From assembly GCA_963843385.1 (NCBI GenBank), contig CAWJJY010000005.1:186001-250000 (forward strand): a DNA stretch of 64,000 nucleotides, in the 5' to 3' direction. Source of the DNA: CAVOHU01 sp963843385. Its GTDB lineage: Bacteria > Acidobacteriota > Vicinamibacteria > Vicinamibacterales > JAKQTR01. Both the position numbers and the translations under genes were made by a program. The notes under the pieces are model-generated. The model did no database searches and had not been told where the DNA came from. It saw only the letters and a program-made list of their open reading frames with translations. Shown in pieces: positions 26,684-36,500 of the stretch (position 1 is the first letter of the stretch; each line of letters opens with the position of its first letter).

Positions 26684-28076
26684 CATTGGAGTGGTTGGGC
26701 TCGGCGTCATGGGCAGCAATCTGGCACTCAACATGGAGCGCCGAGGCTTTCGGGTCGCCGGCTACGATCTCGATTCCGCCAAGGCCAACGCCTGGCTGAG
26801 CGGTGCGGCAGCCGGCAAGAACGTTGATCTGGCCACGACCCCGGCGGGATTGATGTCCCTGTTGAGCAAGCCCCGCCGCCTGCTGATGATGGTCCCGGCC
26901 GGGGCGGCTGTCGACAGCGCGATCGCGCATCTCAAGGCCCACCTCGAAAAGGGCGACATCCTGATCGATGGCGGCAACTCGTTGTTCTCCGACACCGAAC
27001 GGCGATGCCGGGACCTGGAAGCCGAGGGGTTCAACTTCGTCGGCATGGGCGTGTCCGGCGGAGAGCAGGGCGCCTTGTGGGGGCCTGCCATCATGCCGGG
27101 CGGCCCGCGTGAGGCCTGGGAGGCGCTCGCGCCGATTCTGCGTTCCATCGCGGCGCGAGCCGAGGACGGCGATCCTTGCGTGGAGTACATGGGACCGGGC
27201 GGGGCCGGGCACTACGTGAAGATGGTGCACAACGGCATCGAGTACGGCGACATGCAACTCATCGCCGAAAGCTACGACATCCTGTCGCGGGGTCTCGGCC
27301 TGTCGGCCAGTGAGCTGAGGGACGTCTTCCGCGACTGGAACCAGGGCGATTTGAAGTCGTACCTGATCGAAATCACGGCCGAGGTCCTGGGAAAAGTCGA
27401 CGAAGAGACCGGCAGACCCCTGGTGGACCTCATCCTGGACGAGGCCGCGCAGAAGGGCACGGGCAAGTGGACCAGCCAGCACGCCCTCGACATCGGGGCT
27501 CCGATCCCGACGATCACGGCGGCCGTCGAGAGCCGCATCATCTCGGCCCTCAAGCCGCAGCGGGTCGCCGCCAGCAAGATCCTGCGGGGGCCTTCGTCGA
27601 GCTACTCGGGCGATCGCGGGCGACTGATCGACGCGGCCCGCGACGCGCTGTATGCGAGCAAGATCACGTCGTACGCCCAGGGCATGGGCCTGATCAGGCT
27701 CGCCTCCGAGGAATATGGCTACGGCCTGAAGCCGGTCGACATCGCCAGGATATGGCGCGCCGGGTGCATCATCCGGGCGACCCTGCTCGGCGACATCATG
27801 TCGGCCTACAAGCGGAACCCTGACCTGGTGAACCTGCTCCTGGACGAGGCTTTCCGCGATGCCATCGAGCGCCGGCAGGAAGCCTGGCGCTTCGCCGTGC
27901 AGACCGCCGTCGGCCTGGGCATCCCGGTGCTCGCCACGAGCGCGTCGCTCGCCTACTTCGACGCGTACCGGAGCGAACGGCTGCCGGCGAATCTGACCCA
28001 GGGCCAGCGCGACTACTTCGGCGCCCACACGTACCGGCGCGTCGACAAGCCTGGCGTCTTTCACACGGCGTGGTAG
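26673..28076 (+). CDS. gnd: 6-phosphogluconate dehydrogenase, decarboxylating
   Basis: This 467-residue enzyme converts 6-phosphogluconate to ribulose 5-phosphate and CO2. Motifs include the Rossmann GVVGLGVMGSN, GVSGGEQGALWGPAIMPGG, the substrate loop GPGGAGHYVKMVHNGIEYGD with the catalytic Lys, and the C-terminal YFGAHTYRR. AGGAG at 26661-26665 sits seven bases before ATG 26673, which lies within the end of the larA-like gene. Where NADP-type enzymes have Asn-Arg after the second strand, this has GYDLDSAK. The Asp suggests NAD preference, as in catabolic gluconate pathways. Length equals the family's usual value. Confidence 0.95.
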   Translation: MSCDIGVVGLGVMGSNLALNMERRGFRVAGYDLDSAKANAWLSGAAAGKNVDLATTPAGLMSLLSKPRRLLMMVPAGAAVDSAIAHLKAHLEKGDILIDGGNSLFSDTERRCRDLEAEGFNFVGMGVSGGEQGALWGPAIMPGGPREAWEALAPILRSIAARAEDGDPCVEYMGPGGAGHYVKMVHNGIEYGDMQLIAESYDILSRGLGLSASELRDVFRDWNQGDLKSYLIEITAEVLGKVDEETGRPLVDLILDEAAQKGTGKWTSQHALDIGAPIPTITAAVESRIISALKPQRVAASKILRGPSSSYSGDRGRLIDAARDALYASKITSYAQGMGLIRLASEEYGYGLKPVDIARIWRAGCIIRATLLGDIMSAYKRNPDLVNLLLDEAFRDAIERRQEAWRFAVQTAVGLGIPVLATSASLAYFDAYRSERLPANLTQGQRDYFGAHTYRRVDKPGVFHTAW

Positions 28077-28125
28077 GCGACCAGAGGCCCGGCCCCCCGG
28101 TCCTCACGACACGGGAGCACACACG

Positions 28126-29208
28126 ATGACGCACGGGTTGAAGATCCCGACCGACGGCGCACTCGATTTCGTGTCCCTTGGGGCCCTGGTTCATCGCCTG
28201 GACCCGGGGATCATTCCGTTCAGGAAGGCGACCGAGTGCACGATCCACGTCAGCGGCGGCGAGTTCAACGTCGCGGCGAATCTCGCCGACTGCTTCCGCC
28301 TGAACACCGCCATCGTGACGGCGATGGTCGATTACCCGATTGGCGATCTCATCGCCGAGCGGGTCAGGGCCATGGGTGTCAGGCCCTTCTACAAGCGGTT
28401 CGCGCACAACGGCGTCAACGGTCCGAACATGGCAGCCGTGTACAGTGACCGCGGCCACGGCGTCCGGGCGCCAGTCGTGTTCTACAACCGATCGAACGAG
28501 GCGGCCGCGCGGCTGAAGCCCGGCGACGTCGACTGGGCAGCCGTGTTCTCGGGCGGCGTGCGGTGGTTCCACAGCGGGGGCATCTTCGCCGCGCTGTCGG
28601 AGACCACCGGCGAGCTGATCATCGAGGGGATGAAGGCGGCCAGGGCGGCCGGGGCCGTCGTGTCGTTCGACCTCAACTTCAGGGAGAAACTCTGGAATGT
28701 CTGGGGCGGGCAGCAGCACGCGGCCCAAGTGCTCGCGCGCATTGTCGAAAAGGTCGACCTGATCGTCGGAAACGAGGAGGACCTGCAGAAGGGACTCGGC
28801 ATCCCGGGGCCGGAGGTGTCGGCCGCCTCGAAGCTCGACCCGTGCGCGTTCTTCCGCATGATCGAGGAGGTGGTGAAACGGCACCCGAACGTCCGCGGCG
28901 TCGCCACCACGCTGCGGGAAGTCCACTCGACGGCCCGCCACAAGTGGGGCGCGGTGGCATGGCTCGACGGCGAAACGTTCGTGTCGCCGATTTGCGATCT
29001 CGACGTGCTCGATCGCGTCGGGGGCGGCGACGGATTCGCGTCGGGCTTCATCTACGGGCTGCTCGCGGGCGAGTCACCCCTCGATGCGGTCAGGCTCGGC
29101 TGGGCGCACGGAGCCCTGCTCACGACCTTCCCCGGCGACACGACGATGGCGACTGCGGAACAGGTGCGCTCGTTCGCCCAGGGCGGGACCGCGCGAATCC
29201 AGCGGTAG
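28126..29208 (+). CDS. PfkB-family sugar-acid kinase (KDG-kinase-like)
   Basis: This 360-residue PfkB kinase most resembles 2-dehydro-3-deoxygluconate kinase. Features are the N-terminal glycine motif SGGEFNVAANLAD, SFDLNFREKLW, NEEDLQKGLG, and the ATP/anion-hole signature DRVGGGDGFASGF with the catalytic Asp. It follows gnd by 49 bases on the same strand and closes the operon. If the pathway runs through KDG, a mannonate dehydratase would be needed, but none is present. If it runs through gluconate, this enzyme might phosphorylate gluconate. The sequence alone does not decide between the two. Confidence 0.88.
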   Translation: MTHGLKIPTDGALDFVSLGALVHRLDPGIIPFRKATECTIHVSGGEFNVAANLADCFRLNTAIVTAMVDYPIGDLIAERVRAMGVRPFYKRFAHNGVNGPNMAAVYSDRGHGVRAPVVFYNRSNEAAARLKPGDVDWAAVFSGGVRWFHSGGIFAALSETTGELIIEGMKAARAAGAVVSFDLNFREKLWNVWGGQQHAAQVLARIVEKVDLIVGNEEDLQKGLGIPGPEVSAASKLDPCAFFRMIEEVVKRHPNVRGVATTLREVHSTARHKWGAVAWLDGETFVSPICDLDVLDRVGGGDGFASGFIYGLLAGESPLDAVRLGWAHGALLTTFPGDTTMATAEQVRSFAQGGTARIQR

Positions 29209-29334
29209 CCCGCCGTCCCGCCGTCTTCCGGCCCTCGCCAGAGGCAGAGGAGCGCGTGCCGCCCCGGAGATGTTGAACGTTGCGTTCGAACGCGGCCTCT
29301 GAAACAATCAGCGAGAATCCCAACAGGAGAAGCC

Positions 29335-30003
29335 ATGCCCCCTCTTCACAAGGTCACCCTGGCCGCGATCGCGGTTGTCTGCCTGATTTGTGCTGGCGCC
29401 CCCGCGGCATCCGCACCCCAGCTTGGGTCGCGTCCGGCCGACGACTGGATCAAGCTCATGGAGCGGCCTGAGCGCGTGGCCAGCCTTCAGGTCGACGAGA
29501 TCATCGCGCGCCTCGATATCAAGCCCGGGTTCGTCGTGGCCGATATCGGAGCGGGGCCCGGTCTGTTCAGCCTGTCGCTCGCCAAGGCAGTCGGCCCCAG
29601 CGGCAAGGTCTACGCCGAGGAAGTCGACCCGGCATTCATCGATCGCATTCAGCAGAAAGTGGCGGACCAGCACATCACCAACGTCACGCCGGTGCTTGGC
29701 GCGTTCACCGACCCGAAGCTGCCTGGACGCAACGTCGACCTGGCGTTCTTCCACGACGTGCTGCATCACATCCAGGACCGACCGGGGTTCCTCTCGGCCC
29801 TTGCTCGCTACGTCAAGCCGGCGGGCCGCGTGGCGATTGTCGAGTACGACGCGAAGACCGGCCCGCACAGGAATGATCCGACGCTCATCATCACCAGGGA
29901 GCAGCTCGACGGGTTGATGGCCGGCATCGGCTTCAAACCGCTGCAGCCGATCGAGGGCGTGTTCCACGATGCGCGGTGGGGCGTCATCTACGGTCGGCAG
30001 TGA
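29335..30003 (+). CDS. Exported class I SAM-dependent methyltransferase
   Basis: This 222-residue protein has a signal peptide (ALAAIAVVCLICAGAPAASA-like, residues 8-27) followed by a complete Rossmann methyltransferase domain: motif I VADIGAGPGLFS, acidic EEVDP, motif IV FFHDVLHHI and a post-motif AGRVAIVEYD. AGGAG precedes ATG 29335. A secreted SAM enzyme is odd because SAM is cytoplasmic, yet this arrangement recurs in Acidobacteria and relatives. It ends 32 bases from the convergent hydrolase at 30036. Substrate is unknown. Confidence 0.85.
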   Translation: MPPLHKVTLAAIAVVCLICAGAPAASAPQLGSRPADDWIKLMERPERVASLQVDEIIARLDIKPGFVVADIGAGPGLFSLSLAKAVGPSGKVYAEEVDPAFIDRIQQKVADQHITNVTPVLGAFTDPKLPGRNVDLAFFHDVLHHIQDRPGFLSALARYVKPAGRVAIVEYDAKTGPHRNDPTLIITREQLDGLMAGIGFKPLQPIEGVFHDARWGVIYGRQ

Positions 30004-30035
30004 ACGAGCCCGGATCGCCCTCGAGCCCGGGTGAT

Positions 30036-31253
30036 TCAGCGCGACAGGCGATCCTTCAGCCACGCCATGACGGCGGGCCCGGTTCCCGAGTCGCCGCCCA
30101 TGTGGAGGCCGTCCGGGTAGATCCGCACGGTCTTCGGGGCTCCGGTCTCGAGCAGAATCTGGACGTCCTGGATGCTGATCCACGGGTCCTTCGCGCCGTT
30201 CAAGGTCAGGATCGGCGCCGACTTCTTCTCGAGCCATCCTTGAGTCCTGAGCGAGAGCGTCGGCGCGAACGCCAGCAGGTTCTCGAAATCGCGCAGATGG
30301 CTCGCGTAGATCATCGAGTCGCGCAACGGCCAGAGGTACGTCTTCTCCTGTTCGAGCTGCCGCAGCCACGGTTCCTGAAACGTGTAGTGGATGGGGCCGC
30401 CCCAGGCGACGGCTGCCTTGATTCGGGCGGGCTCGACAAACGCCATCCTGGCGCCCCAGTACCCGCCGTAGCTGCGGCCGATGATGCCCAGCCGCGTTCC
30501 ATCCAGGTCGCGACGCGTCAGCAGGTAGTCGATCACCGCCGAGTAGAGCCGGTCCCCGTCGGACGTGTACCACACCGGGCACTCGCCCGCGCCAGGCATG
30601 TCCATCGAGAACGCCGCAAAGCCGGCGCCCAGCAGGTCGGAGACGTCACGGTCTTCCTTGTACACGTCCACGCCGCCGGTCGCAATCACCACAGGCGGTC
30701 GCTCGATTCCCTTGGGAATGCGCAGGTACGCGATGATCTGCTTGCCGTCGAACGGAATCACCACGCGCTCGAGCGGGGGATCCAGTGCGCGAGACGCCTT
30801 CAGGAACATCTCGATGCACTTCCGGTAAGCCGCCTGCTTGGCCGGATGATTGATGACGGGGAACTTCGCGATGCTGTAGTAGAGGTACGCCTTCCGGTAG
30901 GCCGCCGCCGCGTCGGCTGACTGCCCCTGGGCGTCACGCTCGGCGGCCAGCCGCTCCCAGGGCAGGGCCAGCCGGGTCCATTCGTCGACCCAGCGCTGCG
31001 GCTCGAGATCGGTCAGGCGCCTGAAGATCGCTTCCGCCTCTTTCGCGTCCGCGCCGCGGCGGACGAACTGCTGCAGGCGGAATCGTGCGCCCGCCTCGAA
31101 GCGCGGGTCAGCCAGCAGGTCGGCAGCGGCCGTCCGGCAGGCCAGCACACCCAGCACCACGATCGCGGCCACGCGCAACGGCTGGACGAACGAGGCCGGG
31201 GGCGTGAGACCCCCGACCTTTCCAGGGAACCGACGACCGACACGGATCGACAT
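30036..31253 (-). CDS. Exported alpha/beta hydrolase (FrsA/esterase-like)
   Basis: This 405-residue protein has an N-terminal membrane or signal segment (VAAIVVLGVLACRTAAA), an alpha-helical region (about 40-170) and a C-terminal alpha/beta hydrolase domain. The nucleophile elbow is GRSYGGYWG; Asp in GAKDPWIS and His in DGLHMGG complete a plausible triad. The layout of helical N-domain plus hydrolase resembles the FrsA/UPF0255 group. AAGGGGA precedes the ATG. It is the last gene of a four-gene minus-strand operon headed by the Oar-like TonB receptor, 55 bases after its neighbour. Confidence 0.83.
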   Translation of the reverse strand: MSIRVGRRFPGKVGGLTPPASFVQPLRVAAIVVLGVLACRTAAADLLADPRFEAGARFRLQQFVRRGADAKEAEAIFRRLTDLEPQRWVDEWTRLALPWERLAAERDAQGQSADAAAAYRKAYLYYSIAKFPVINHPAKQAAYRKCIEMFLKASRALDPPLERVVIPFDGKQIIAYLRIPKGIERPPVVIATGGVDVYKEDRDVSDLLGAGFAAFSMDMPGAGECPVWYTSDGDRLYSAVIDYLLTRRDLDGTRLGIIGRSYGGYWGARMAFVEPARIKAAVAWGGPIHYTFQEPWLRQLEQEKTYLWPLRDSMIYASHLRDFENLLAFAPTLSLRTQGWLEKKSAPILTLNGAKDPWISIQDVQILLETGAPKTVRIYPDGLHMGGDSGTGPAVMAWLKDRLSR

Positions 31254-31308
31254 GGGTTATCCCCTTCCGTCCTGAAGGCGTCGTACCCCTGTCCTCAGGA
31301 CGATCGGT

Positions 31309-32361
31309 CTACCGGCTCGCTTGCGCGGACGGCTGAGTGCCCCAGTAGTCGATGAAGTTGATCACGTTCTTGCTCCACTCCTCGGGATGCTCCCGATAGT
31401 GGAAATGCCCCGAGTTGTTCGCGATGATCATCCGCACATCCGGGTTCTGCACCGAGATGACGTCGAGCAGCGCGAGCCCGTTCTTCAGCATCGCCGACGG
31501 ATCGTCTTTGCCCCAATACAGGAGGATGGGCATCATGAGGACCTTCTCCTTCATGACGCGCTCGTGCACCTGCTTCTTCCAGTCGTTGAACTGCGAGGAC
31601 AGCGGTTCGCCGGCGCCGGCCTTGATCTTCGCCACGGTCTGCTGCGATTTCGGAAGGCTCGCCATGTAGCGGCCCGTCTGGAAGAACGTCTCGTCGAAGG
31701 CCACATCGGGCAGGTGCGAGATCTGGCGCAGCCTGCACCGCCACTCCTCCCAGTCCGGTTCCTTCGGGCAGGCCTCCAGGACCGCCTGTCGATTGGTTGT
31801 CCCGACGACCGGCGCGGCCGTGCCGGTATCGACGATGACGAGCGTTTTCACCACCTCAGGGTGCGCCACCGAGAGGAAGAACACGCATCCGCCTCCCCGC
31901 GACTGCCCGACGAGGTGCACGCGCCCCAGCTTCATCGTCTGGATGAACTGGTACATGTGCTCGACCTCGCCCTGGATGTTCATGTCCTTGTCGTCGAGGG
32001 GATTGCCCGTCATGCCGGAGGCGAGCTTGTCGGCGGCGAACACGTGAAACCGCTTGGCGAGTATCGGGATGACCTTGGACCACGTGTTGGCGCTGGAGTG
32101 GCCCGACCACCCTTCGCCATGCACGAGCACCATCGGCTCGCCCTTCCCGGCTTCGTAGTAGCGCGTCCGGACGCCCTTCACGTCGACGAACTTGGCCTCC
32201 AGCCCGTCGATCGATCCGGTCGCCGACACGCCCGGCGGCGGCGCCGGCGTCTGGGCGAAGACCGGCGAGGGCGACGGCAGCAGGAGCGCAACGGCAATCG
32301 CCGCCGCCCGGATCTTCCAGAATCGCGGATTCACCGTGGGAGCAGCATGAGAAGTCGACAT
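31309..32361 (-). CDS. Exported alpha/beta hydrolase (MhpC-like)
   Basis: This 350-residue hydrolase has a signal peptide ending near SPSPVFAQT. The core carries VLVHGEGWSG (oxyanion region), the elbow GQSRGGG with the catalytic Ser, an acidic residue in WGKDDPS, and His in NNSGHFHYREH. It is paralogous to the hydrolase at 38429 (shared FVDVKGVRTRYYE segment and GHFxYREHPEE ending). It lies 12 bases after the preceding gene, which implies co-transcription. Substrate is likely an ester of a plant or aromatic compound, but that is inference. Confidence 0.84.
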   Translation of the reverse strand: MSTSHAAPTVNPRFWKIRAAAIAVALLLPSPSPVFAQTPAPPPGVSATGSIDGLEAKFVDVKGVRTRYYEAGKGEPMVLVHGEGWSGHSSANTWSKVIPILAKRFHVFAADKLASGMTGNPLDDKDMNIQGEVEHMYQFIQTMKLGRVHLVGQSRGGGCVFFLSVAHPEVVKTLVIVDTGTAAPVVGTTNRQAVLEACPKEPDWEEWRCRLRQISHLPDVAFDETFFQTGRYMASLPKSQQTVAKIKAGAGEPLSSQFNDWKKQVHERVMKEKVLMMPILLYWGKDDPSAMLKNGLALLDVISVQNPDVRMIIANNSGHFHYREHPEEWSKNVINFIDYWGTQPSAQASR

Positions 32362-32373
32362 GTTGACATTCCC

Positions 32374-33432
32374 CTACTTGGCGCCGGGCGCCGCGTGATT
32401 GTGCTTGAGGTTCTTGTCGAAGAACGCCATGAACGACTCGAAGGCCTTCTGCTGGATCGGATCGGGCTTGTAGGTCCCGTCCTTCTGCAGGTACATGAAC
32501 GGGTACCCGTGCACCGGGTGATCGAATGACTCCCAGGTCACGTTCTTGCCGGCTTCCTTCGTCCACTCGTAGGTCAGCCGGAAGATGCCCTGCTGGTGGT
32601 CCTTGTCCCGCCCGATCACGAGCAAGGGCGTCGTGCCGATCTTCTTGATGCGCTCCATGGCCTTCGCCTTGTTGGCGAACTTCTGCACGACTGCGGCGTC
32701 CTGGAACTGGACCTCATTCTCCTTGCGCGGTGCCGCCGGGCCGTTGTCGACCTCGAGGTACTCGTTGGCCGCGCCCTCGATGGGCACGCCGGCGCCGAAG
32801 TTGATCTGGCTCGCCGCCTTCATGATGAGTTCACCGCTGTGGCTGACGCCCACGCACCCGACGGCGTCCTTGTCGATGAAGGGCTGCGCCTGAAGATACT
32901 GGATGACCGCGATGTAGTCGTCCGAGTCGAGCGTCGCGTTGGACTTCAGCACACGGCTGCCGCCGCTGACGCTGTCGGGGAGATCGATCGCGGTGCCCTG
33001 CTTCTGGTACAGATACGGGATCTCGTTCCGCGGCTCGACGTTGGCGACGACGTACCCGCGCGCGAGCATCGCGTCGGTCATCTTGACCAGGCGCTCGGCC
33101 GTCTGGACGGCGCGCGGCATCCCGCCAGTGCCGTTGCCGGCGCTCATGAGGATGGCCGGAAACGGCCCCGCGCCCTTCGGGCGGCGGAGCACGATCGGCA
33201 CGTAAATCTCATCGTGCGTGAATACGAAGGTGAGCTCCATCGGCGTGTCGGAGCCCGTCATCGGCTTGACGATCGAGAACCCGTGCGTCGGGTTGGGCGG
33301 CGGCGGAGCGTTGCCCATGCCCCGGATCTGTGGACTGGCGAACGCGTTCGCGGTAACAGCCGGCGACCAGCTGATCGCCGCGCTGCCGGCAACGAGGATG
33401 ACGACCGCCGCCGCAAGTGCTCTTGGCTTCAT
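32374..33432 (-). CDS. Exported dienelactone-hydrolase-like protein
   Basis: This 352-residue protein has a signal peptide (ALAAAVVILVAGSAAISW). The elbow GVSHSGE supplies the catalytic Ser and VHGY the His. It is a relative of the protein at 7813-8805 (same elbow context and DGTYKPDP near the end). AAGGAG nine bases upstream fixes ATG 33432. It is the first hydrolase after the Oar-like receptor; two strong hairpins occupy the 144-base gap between them. Uptake followed by periplasmic hydrolysis is a reasonable reading of the gene order. Confidence 0.82.
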   Translation of the reverse strand: MKPRALAAAVVILVAGSAAISWSPAVTANAFASPQIRGMGNAPPPPNPTHGFSIVKPMTGSDTPMELTFVFTHDEIYVPIVLRRPKGAGPFPAILMSAGNGTGGMPRAVQTAERLVKMTDAMLARGYVVANVEPRNEIPYLYQKQGTAIDLPDSVSGGSRVLKSNATLDSDDYIAVIQYLQAQPFIDKDAVGCVGVSHSGELIMKAASQINFGAGVPIEGAANEYLEVDNGPAAPRKENEVQFQDAAVVQKFANKAKAMERIKKIGTTPLLVIGRDKDHQQGIFRLTYEWTKEAGKNVTWESFDHPVHGYPFMYLQKDGTYKPDPIQQKAFESFMAFFDKNLKHNHAAPGAK

Positions 33433-33474
33433 CGACGATGGCTCCTTGAATGGCTGTTGGCACCGATCGGAGAT

Positions 33475-33546
33475 GCAGCCTGTCGGACCGCGTGAGGCCC
33501 GACAGGCTGCGAGAGCTGGCAGCGCCCTCGAAAACGAGGGCGCTGC
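33475..33546 (-). terminator. Two tandem perfect 12-bp stem-loops within the operon
   Basis: The first stem is 33475-33486 with 33499-33510 (GCAGCCTGTCGG arm, 12-base loop). The second is 33519-33530 with 33535-33546 (GCAGCGCCCTCG arm, loop AAAA, read as UUUU in the minus-strand transcript). Both are perfect. Neither is followed by a U run. They separate the receptor from its hydrolase genes, so attenuation or mRNA-end protection that lowers hydrolase expression relative to the receptor is likely. Confidence 0.6.
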
Positions 33547-33576
33547 GAGAAGGAATTCGAACCGGCGTTCAGGGTC

Positions 33577-36500
33577 CTAGAACACGAACCTGATCCCGAG
33601 CTGCACCTGGCGCGGTGCCGTCACAGTCGCCGTAATCTTTCCGGTGTTCGCGTTCTTGGTCGTGACGTTGGAATACAGGCCGGCGGCCGGGACCCTGAAG
33701 TTCACCGCGTTGGTGATGTTGAACGCCTGGACCTGGAGTTCGATCCGCTGACCGCCCGAGAACTTGAACGCCTTTGCCAGCGACCAGTCGCTCGTGAAGA
33801 GCCCCGGTCCGCGAAGCGCCATGGCCGGCACGTTCCCGAGATAGCCCGCGTCGTTCATCACGAAACAGTCCCGGTTGAACCAGATCACGGGAACGCCGCT
33901 TCCGATTGAGCCCATGGCCGGATTCGAGATCAAGGCGCTCGTCGCGTCGCACCCCGGCGCCCAGTTCGGACGGTCGCCAAGGCTGCTGGACGTCACGTTC
34001 TGCCGCGAACGGTTGAACCCGGTCGTCACGTTGAACGGGTAGCCGCTCTGCAGGGTCGTGATCGTGCTCCACCGCCATCCGCCGAGGACCGCCCCGGCCA
34101 CTCCTTTCAGGCTCTTGCCTGGCAGATCCCAGGTGGTGGTGAAGTTGCCGGCGTGGGTGCTCGTGAATGAGCAGGGACCGTAGCCGGTGCTGGGATCGCG
34201 AGCGTACTGGAACACGCCCGGCCCGCCGCCGTTGCCCAGCGCGGTGTTCAATTCGCCGGAGCCCTGGTTCATGCACTTGGACCAGGTGTAGCTGGCCGTG
34301 AAGCCGATGCCCTCACCCACCCGCCGCTCGAGCGCGGCCTGGAGCGACTGATAGCTCGACCTGAAGATGAACTCGCCGAACCCGATGCGGCCGAAATTCG
34401 GGTTGGGACGCGTCCCGCCCGCCGCCCAGTAGTACGGGTTGGTCGAGGTCGGGACGACGCGGTTGCCGAAGTCGCTGTTCACGATCGTGCCGGACGGCAG
34501 GTTGCGGCCTTCCGACCCCACGAAACTGACGGTCAGCGATGTCCGGAATCCCAGGTCCCGCTGGACGGAAACGTGGTACGAGTAGAGGACCGGGGTCTTG
34601 GGGTGCGACTCGATCGCGCCGAAGTCCGGCACGAGCGACCCGACCTGCAGATTGGTGAACACGGCCGGGAACGGCACGTTGTTGAGCGAGTACTGCGTCG
34701 TGATCGGGACGTTGTTGCTCGACTCGCGAAGGCTGAACGGGTTGATCAGGTTGTAGAACATCCCGCCGCCGCCCCGGACGCTCATCTTCCCGTCGCCGAG
34801 CACGTCCCAGTTGAAGCCCAGCCGCGGCGCGAAGTTCGTCTTCTGCGCGGTGAGAACCGTGCTGCCGACCACGGGCTTGGCGTCCATCGGCCCGCCCACA
34901 AGGTTGGAGAACTTTCCGTTGGCTTCCTTGAGTGACGCCAGGAGATCGTAGCGCAGGCCGATCGACGCCGTGAACCTCGACGAGGCCCGCCAGCTGTCCT
35001 CGACATACGCCGAGAGGGTGTGGGCGCGGAAGTTCTTGGCCGGGTTGCTGCCCGGCAGGATCACGTTCGCGCGGGTGGCGATGCCGGACAGGAACTGGGG
35101 CCACGTGTCGAACGAGATCTCTCCGCGCGCCTGGACGGCCGTGAACGACCCGTTGTCGATCGAGTAGAGCCAGGACCCTCCGGCCTTCAGCGTGTGGGCG
35201 CCTTTGATGAAGCTGAACTCGGTGTCGAGGCTGATCCCGGTGTGGGTGTACCAGACCGGCGCGTTGCCGCTGGTGGCAAAGCCCGTCATCGAACCGATGC
35301 CGACCGATTCGAACGCGCCGCGCGCCGACGGCGTCACAAACGGGTTCTCGGCCACATACATGCTCCGGTCAACCGGCACGGTGGCCGTCGTCTCGTCGAA
35401 GTAGAAGTTCCGGTTGATGCCGAAGCGCACCGTGTTGATCAGATTGGGCGAGAAGGTGTGAACGTTCTCGAGGCTCCCGATCTGCTTGTTGCGGATGAGG
35501 AACGCCGCGAAGTTCGGGTTGGCCTCGGGCGTCGTGCTCTTCGACCAGTCGCCCGTGTAGACGGCCCAGATCTGGTCGCTGTCGCTCAGGCGATGATCGA
35601 TCCGGGCGGTCACGTACTTCTCGTCGACGGACTGTTGCGGATTGCTGTAGTAGTAGCCGAGCCCGGGACCCGCGGCGGGTCCGTTCGGATCGGGCATCAG
35701 GTTGAGGAACGCCTGCATCTGCGGCGCGACGCCGACAAACGTTTCGTTGCCGGCATTGTCGTAGATGTAGCCCTGCTTCGCGCGCACGGTCGGCATGATC
35801 CCGACCGGCGACAGCGCGAGACGCTGCCTGAACACTTCGCCGTTCAGGAAGAAGAACGTCTTGCCCTTGATGAGCGGGCCGCCGAAGGACGCGCCGAACT
35901 GATCGCGCTTCAAAGGCGGCACGCCGGCCGTGTCGAAGTACCCCCTGCTGTCCAGCGCCTTGTCGCGGTGGAACTCGTACGCGCTGCCGTGGAAGGCGTT
36001 CGTGCCGGCCTTGGTGACCATGTTCACGACGCCGCCCTGCTTCACCCCGTACGCGGCGCTGTAGTCACTGGTGAGGACCTTGAACTCCTGCAGCCCCTCG
36101 ACGCCCATCATGATGTTGGCCGCGCTGACCGGCGAGGTGCCGAAGCTGGTGGACGCATCGACGCCGTTCAACAGGTAGCGGTTCTGCTCGGGCCGCGATC
36201 CACGGACGGTGATGTTCGCGCCGTAGAGGCCGTTGTAGGAGGCCTGCGACTGCACACCAGGCTGCAGCACCGCGAGCTGCTGGATGTCGCGCGCGTTGAG
36301 CGGCAGCTGCTGGATCTGCTTCTGATCGACCAGGGCGCCCATCTCGGTCGAGCTGGTCTGGACCACCGGCGCCTCAGCCGTCACGACTACCGTCTGCTCC
36401 ACGCCGCCGACTTCCATCGTGAAGTTCATCGAGACTTCGGCGCCGACCGTCAACTGCACGCCCTTGGTCAGCTTCCTGAAGCCCTGGAGTTCCGCCGAGA

